A DNA stretch of 64,000 nucleotides from Aulostomus chinensis. Taxonomy: Eukaryota; Chordata; Actinopteri; Syngnathiformes; Aulostomidae. Shown here in pieces: positions 63,820-64,000 of this stretch. Position 1 is the stretch's first letter. Every line of letters starts with the position of its first letter. The notes under the pieces were generated by a model. It did not search any database and was not told the DNA's origin. It saw only the letters and a list, made by a program, of their open reading frames with translations. The position numbers and the translations under genes were made by a program. The stretch is taken from positions 11,956,009 through 12,020,008 of the forward strand of contig JBBMOA010000002.1 of the NCBI GenBank assembly GCA_037954235.1, given 5' to 3'.

Positions 63820-64000
63820 TATGACTTTGCTTATGGTACAAAAAAATGCAAGTGATGCGAGTGCGAAGCGCAGACTGAGACTATTTAGTTCATCAGCCTA
63901 ACGATGCTACATGGGGTGGAAAAGGCTCGAAGCTCTGTGGAAGCAGATCCACAGAGAGGAGCGCTGTTGTATAACGCGGGTCCTCATCCACATGACTGCT
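20175..64000 (+). CDS. mapk8ip1: JNK-interacting protein 1 scaffold (JIP1), 3' end outside the window
   Basis: Exons 20175-20251, 37127-37238, 54035-54289, 61321-61402 and 62158-63288 join with consistent phases (2, 0, 0, 1, then 1 at exit) into 552 complete codons. The order of conserved blocks equals mammalian JIP1: [33 protein letters not shown], the JNK-binding domain [11 protein letters not shown] (about residues 131-141), [54 protein letters not shown] and [21 protein letters not shown]1 holds MLK, MKK7 and JNK together in the cytoplasm and adapts cargo to kinesin-1. The SH3 and PTB domains that follow in the family are not in the window. JIP2 is excluded by the [11 protein letters not shown] and [11 protein letters not shown] context. 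Teleosts have a and b copies, and I cannot say which this is. Confidence 0.95.
21867..21892. repeat. (CA)n microsatellite
   Basis: Thirteen CA units in mapk8ip1 intron 1. Confidence 0.9.
22398..22456. repeat. (CT)n followed by (CA)n compound microsatellite
   Basis: About 20 CT units with one CG interruption run directly into seven CA units. Confidence 0.92.
24127..24151. repeat. (CA)n microsatellite
   Basis: Twelve CA units following a C-rich run. Confidence 0.9.
24616..24842 (+). mobile_element. SINE family B copy, 5' truncated
   Basis: It begins within the head (CTCTCTAGCAACCGAAGGGT, box B GGTTCGATCCTCAC) and continues through CATGTCCAAGTATCCTTGAG to the tail GGATAGGCTCCACCCCTGTG, GGATAAGCGGTATAGG and AATGGATGGATGG. 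It shows the consensus best of the four copies in the window. Confidence 0.88.
26672..26703. repeat. (AG)n tract
   Basis: Purine tract of GA units interrupted by GGGGAGCGA, just upstream of the alternative mapk8ip1 promoter. Confidence 0.85.
26711..26717 (+). promoter_or_regulatory. mapk8ip1: TATA-like box of a putative alternative mapk8ip1 promoter
   Basis: TATATAA lies 265 bases before the alternative start codon, after a GA tract and before CT-rich sequence. A start about 30 bases downstream would give a leader of roughly 235 bases. This is inference from motif and position only. Confidence 0.35.
26976..27031 (+). CDS. mapk8ip1: mapk8ip1 alternative first exon 1b
   Basis: It encodes [18 protein letters not shown] plus TG, ending AAATG|GTAGGG. 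The TG joins the G of exon 2 to give Trp, then LTHDISLD, so the phase matches that of exon 1a exactly. As I remember it, mammalian Mapk8ip1 has an alternative short N-terminus beginning MDSS and ending EDQWEHW just before LTHDISLEEF; the fish version ends EDQWEKW. The match of sequence, length, splice phase and place in intron 1 makes it a real exon in my view. The frame is open upstream to an ATG at 26808, so a longer start cannot be excluded, but that part is CT-rich and low in complexity. Confidence 0.82.
28174..28205. repeat. (ATT)n microsatellite
   Basis: About ten ATT units. Confidence 0.95.
28757..29132 (-). mobile_element. SINE family A, full length, reverse orientation, with target duplication
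   Basis: It is flanked by the exact 12-base repeat AAATATAACATC (28745-28756 and 29133-29144). The minus-strand reading runs from GGCTGCACGGTGGTGCAGTG through the conserved body to GGATGGATGG. Clean ends and an exact duplication suggest a fairly recent insertion. Confidence 0.92.
30305..30339. repeat. (TG)n microsatellite
   Basis: About 17 TG units. Confidence 0.95.
33508..33892 (+). mobile_element. SINE family A, full length, with target duplication
   Basis: It is flanked by GTTTATAACCTG (33496-33507) and GTTTGTAACCTG (33893-33904), 12 bases with one mismatch. The head has a box-A-like TGGTGCAGTGGTCAGC, with GGTTCCAGTCC at the box-B place (GGTTCGAGCC in the copy at 44145). The 385-base body ends in GGAT repeats. 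The tRNA-like head, absence of an ORF, tail repeat and variable-length target duplication identify it as a LINE-mobilised SINE. Confidence 0.92.
36245..36591. repeat. Foldback element with about 60-base inverted arms
   Basis: The left arm (36245-36309, including TTAGTCATACCAGCTGCTGG and AGCACCAGCCAG) and the right arm (36531-36591, CTGGTGCTCCAGCAGCTGGT then ATGACTAACCAGC) are near-perfect reverse complements separated by about 220 bases. No clear target duplication or known terminal motif is visible. It is probably an old MITE in mapk8ip1 intron 1. Confidence 0.75.
37127..37238 (+). CDS. mapk8ip1: mapk8ip1 exon 2
   Basis: It follows a strong pyrimidine tract and AACCAG, and ends AAAG|GTAAAC. 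It completes the Arg or Trp codon and encodes [20 protein letters not shown] then [17 protein letters not shown], the conserved acidic N-terminal block of JIP1/JIP2. The stretch EITEIT suggests an in-frame 9-base duplication relative to the mammalian DLSEITDE. It ends in phase 0. Confidence 0.95.
39815..39853. repeat. (TG)n microsatellite
   Basis: About 19 TG units. Confidence 0.95.
41150..42540 (+). mobile_element. LINE fragment, L2-like, 5' truncated and frameshifted
   Basis: The reverse transcriptase is recognisable in order: [22 protein letters not shown] start, [28 protein letters not shown], the catalytic YADDTQLY (about 41552-41575), [14 protein letters not shown] and [10 protein letters not shown], then a C-terminal [13 protein letters not shown] stretch and [10 protein letters not shown]. 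The frame changes after GPILF (about 41495) and again after LVQNAAA (about 42030). The endonuclease domain and 5' part are absent. The 3' end GACCTTGAGTGCCTTGAAAG, ATAAATAAAATG and an ATT-repeat tail are typical of L2 elements of fish. The copy is dead. Confidence 0.88.
42600..42725 (+). repeat. Teleost SINE remnant, low confidence
   Basis: CAGCAGCTCAGCTGGTAAAAG is box-A-like, and CAGGAGTTGGTAGAGACCAA, CAGAGCTAAA and ACTTACAGGTATCAGTGGGA recall a repeat common in fish untranslated regions. It is degraded. Confidence 0.4.
42728..42807. repeat. (CA)n microsatellite with CTCA interruptions
   Basis: About 80 bases of CA units with several CACTCA breaks in the first half. Confidence 0.95.
43519..43652 (+). 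mobile_element. SINE family B, internally deleted copy
   Basis: The head GCATGACTCGAAGGTAGAGT, box-B-like GGTTCCATCCTCAC and CGGTGACCATGTCC are followed directly by the tail CCCAATGTCAGCTGGGATAG and ATGGATGGATGG. About 80-90 bases of the family body are missing. Confidence 0.85.
44145..44329 (+). mobile_element. SINE family A, internally deleted copy
   Basis: The head is intact and has the best promoter boxes in the window (TGGTGCAGTGGTCAGC and GGGTTCGAGCCCC). At GTGTGAGTCT the sequence jumps to GCACCCCGCCTCTCGCCTGA in the tail, losing about 200 bases. The tail has a single ATGGATG unit. Confidence 0.88.
45259..45641 (-). mobile_element. SINE family A, full length, reverse orientation
   Basis: ATCC repeats (tail) open the copy and CCACCGTGCC (head) closes it. 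The body is complete. Read on the minus strand the box-B place is GGTTTGAGCC. No clear target duplication is visible. Confidence 0.9.
46003..46194. repeat. (CA)n/(TA)n compound repeat, TA blocks spaced by AAGTG
   Basis: CACA units pass into TA blocks of 6-20 units, separated five or more times by CTTATA or AAGTGTATA, so the tract is largely self-complementary. Confidence 0.93.
47085..47479 (+). mobile_element. SINE family A, full length, with target duplication
   Basis: It is flanked by exact GATTTTTCACTT (47073-47084 and 47480-47491). The head is GGGATGCACGGTGGTGCAGT, and the tail holds five GGAT units and one AGAT. Confidence 0.92.
48373..48386 (+). repeat. Poly-G run
   Basis: Fourteen consecutive G. 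A comparable run of about 14 G lies near 48977-48991. Confidence 0.9.
50970..51013. repeat. Poly-C then (CA)n microsatellite
   Basis: A C run is followed by about 15 CA units. Confidence 0.9.
51848..51889. repeat. (TG)n microsatellite
   Basis: TG units with two GGG interruptions. Confidence 0.9.
52218..52530. mobile_element. Possible decayed hAT-like repeat
   Basis: The left part has GGTCTGGGGACCACCAGAGG and TCCTTGAGGGGGTC. The right part, reversed, has ACCCCTGCTTCAGTCCATTT then CAGGGTCACAGACCCC. Such G-rich GGTCC-type ends are common in hAT repeats of fish, but no target duplication is clear. Confidence 0.35.
53351..53706. mobile_element. MITE with TTAA target sites, about 350 bp
   Basis: It opens TTAAAGGGATCGTTCACCCA and closes with the reverse complement TTAAAGAGATGGTTCGCGTA, imperfect terminal inverted repeats of about 26 bases directly at TTAA. 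The GGGATAGTTCACCCAAAAAT type end is a well-known abundant fish DNA repeat. TTAA targets point to a piggyBac- or Kolobok-type transposase in trans. Confidence 0.75.
54035..54289 (+). CDS. mapk8ip1: mapk8ip1 exon 3, JNK-binding domain
   Basis: It follows ATCACTGCAG and ends CACAG|GTGAAT. Its 85 codons contain [16 protein letters not shown], conserved in JIP1, and at 54236-54268 the JNK-binding (D-site) motif [11 protein letters not shown], which docks JNK. The acidic run found here in mammals is mostly absent. The exon begins and ends in phase 0, so its loss would keep the frame. Confidence 0.95.
54306..54326 (+). repeat. (CA)n repeat next to the 5' splice site of mapk8ip1 exon 3
   Basis: Ten CA units start 17 bases after the exon end. 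CA repeats at this position are known binding sites of hnRNP L, which can enhance or repress exon use. Any effect here is inference. Confidence 0.9.
54628..54652. repeat. (TG)n microsatellite
   Basis: About 12 TG units. Confidence 0.9.
54837..54911. repeat. (TG)n with an embedded (TGCG)n block
   Basis: TG units flank about six units of GTGC/GCGT, a change of repeat unit within one tract. Confidence 0.92.
55267..55886 (+). mobile_element. SINE family B interrupted by a family A SINE
   Basis: The B copy has its head at 55267-55354 (GGTAGAGTGGCCGTCTAGCA, box B GGTTCGATCCTCC) and resumes at 55738 with TGTCCAAGTATCCTTGAGCA to AATATGGATGGATGG. The split point is marked by a 13-base target duplication. 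Confidence 0.92.
55355..55737 (-). mobile_element. SINE family A, full length, inserted in the family B SINE
   Basis: It is flanked by exact TGTCCAAGTATCC (55342-55354 and 55738-55750). The minus-strand reading runs from GGCTGCACAGTGGTGCAGTG, with box-B-like GGTTTGAGTCC, to a GGAT tail. It is the most recent event at this locus. Confidence 0.94.
57043..57066. repeat. (CA)n microsatellite
   Basis: Eleven CA units with one AA interruption. Confidence 0.88.
57112..57210. repeat. (TG)n microsatellite with TCTG interruptions
   Basis: About 100 bases of TG units, broken four times by TCTG in the second half. Confidence 0.95.
58634..58939. mobile_element. Second TTAA MITE, diverged
   Basis: It opens TTAAAGGGATAGATTACACA, then a TCATTTTCTACTCACCCTCA-like stretch typical of the family at 53351. 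A candidate right end, reversed, is TTAAACGATGTTTGTTACAC. The left end is sure and the right end tentative. Confidence 0.6.
59551..59594. repeat. (TG)n microsatellite
   Basis: About 22 TG units with one TATG. Confidence 0.93.
60502..60520 (+). repeat. Poly-G run
   Basis: Nineteen consecutive G. Confidence 0.92.
61098..61181. repeat. (TG)n microsatellite
   Basis: About 42 TG units with one CG change, 140 bases before mapk8ip1 exon 4. Confidence 0.95.
61321..61402 (+). CDS. mapk8ip1: mapk8ip1 exon 4
   Basis: It follows a long pyrimidine tract and TTTACACAG, and ends GCGG|GTGAGT. It encodes [20 protein letters not shown] then SSSPLKA plus one base of a Gly codon, matching the block directly after the JNK-binding domain of mammalian JIP1. 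Confidence 0.95.
61403..62157 (+). other. mapk8ip1: mapk8ip1 intron 4 (755 bases)
   Basis: GTGAGT to CTCCCAG. A 107-codon ORF at 61654-61977 has no recognisable feature and is probably chance. Confidence 0.9.
62158..63288 (+). CDS. mapk8ip1: mapk8ip1 exon 5, large central exon
   Basis: It encodes 376 full codons between a split Gly and a split Ser (TCCTCCA|GTAAGT). Conserved blocks in order are [73 protein letters not shown] with [34 protein letters not shown] and [11 protein letters not shown]. It is longer than the mammalian counterpart. Extra parts include poly-Pro (PPAPPPPQ), two PPxY motifs (residues 322-325 and 346-349) and an acidic run [11 protein letters not shown]. The next exon, with the SH3 domain, is outside the window. 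Confidence 0.96.
63289..64000 (+). other. mapk8ip1: mapk8ip1 intron 5, start only
   Basis: Perfect GTAAGT donor. It contains an (AT)n tract at 63760-63823 and no exon up to the window edge. Confidence 0.85.

Noticed and set aside
1..64000. CRISPR arrays, operons, prophage or a novel defence-like system
   Set aside because: All tandem repeats are microsatellites or transposons, and the genes are vertebrate with introns. Nothing prokaryotic is present.

Overview
This is vertebrate nuclear DNA, almost certainly from a spiny-rayed teleost fish. The genes are intron-rich with GT-AG splice sites. Their best family matches, from memory, are fish and tetrapod proteins. The non-coding part is full of (CA)n/(TG)n microsatellites, tRNA-headed SINEs with GGAT-repeat tails, hAT-type MITEs and an L2-like LINE fragment. 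Species and chromosome cannot be told from the window.

Layout. Positions 1-8.0 kb hold no gene I can support; a hAT foldback MITE and a SINE copy sit at 7.2-7.7 kb. From 8.19 to 13.58 kb two complete four-exon genes for guanylate cyclase-activating proteins (GCAPs, EF-hand calcium sensors of photoreceptors) lie head to tail on the + strand with identical intron phases, so they are tandem paralogues. From 13.6 to 20 kb there are only repeats, including a 758-bp hAT element with a decayed BED-finger transposase start. From 20.175 kb to the right edge the window is filled by the 5' two-thirds of mapk8ip1 (JNK-interacting protein 1, JIP1). Exon 1 lies in a CpG-rich promoter, followed by exon 2 (37.1 kb), exon 3 with the JNK-binding domain (54.0 kb), exon 4 (61.3 kb) and the large exon 5 (62.2-63.3 kb). 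The SH3 and PTB exons lie beyond 64 kb. Intron 1 contains a second, alternative first exon at 26.98 kb with its own TATA-like box. It splices in frame to exon 2 and gives a short tryptophan-rich N-terminus.

How the genes relate. The GCAPs set retinal guanylate cyclase activity according to calcium and so govern recovery after light. JIP1 is a cytoplasmic scaffold that gathers the MLK-MKK7-JNK kinase cascade and links cargo to kinesin-1. I see no functional link between them; they are neighbours.

The most interesting items are the alternative mapk8ip1 first exon, the frame-preserving JNK-binding exon with a CA repeat beside its 5' splice site, the tandem GCAP pair with diverged EF-hand loops in the second copy, a SINE insertion whose unoccupied duplicate lies 0.9 kb away, and two SINE families that share a 3' tail. 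I found no CRISPR array, prokaryotic operon or evidently new molecular system.
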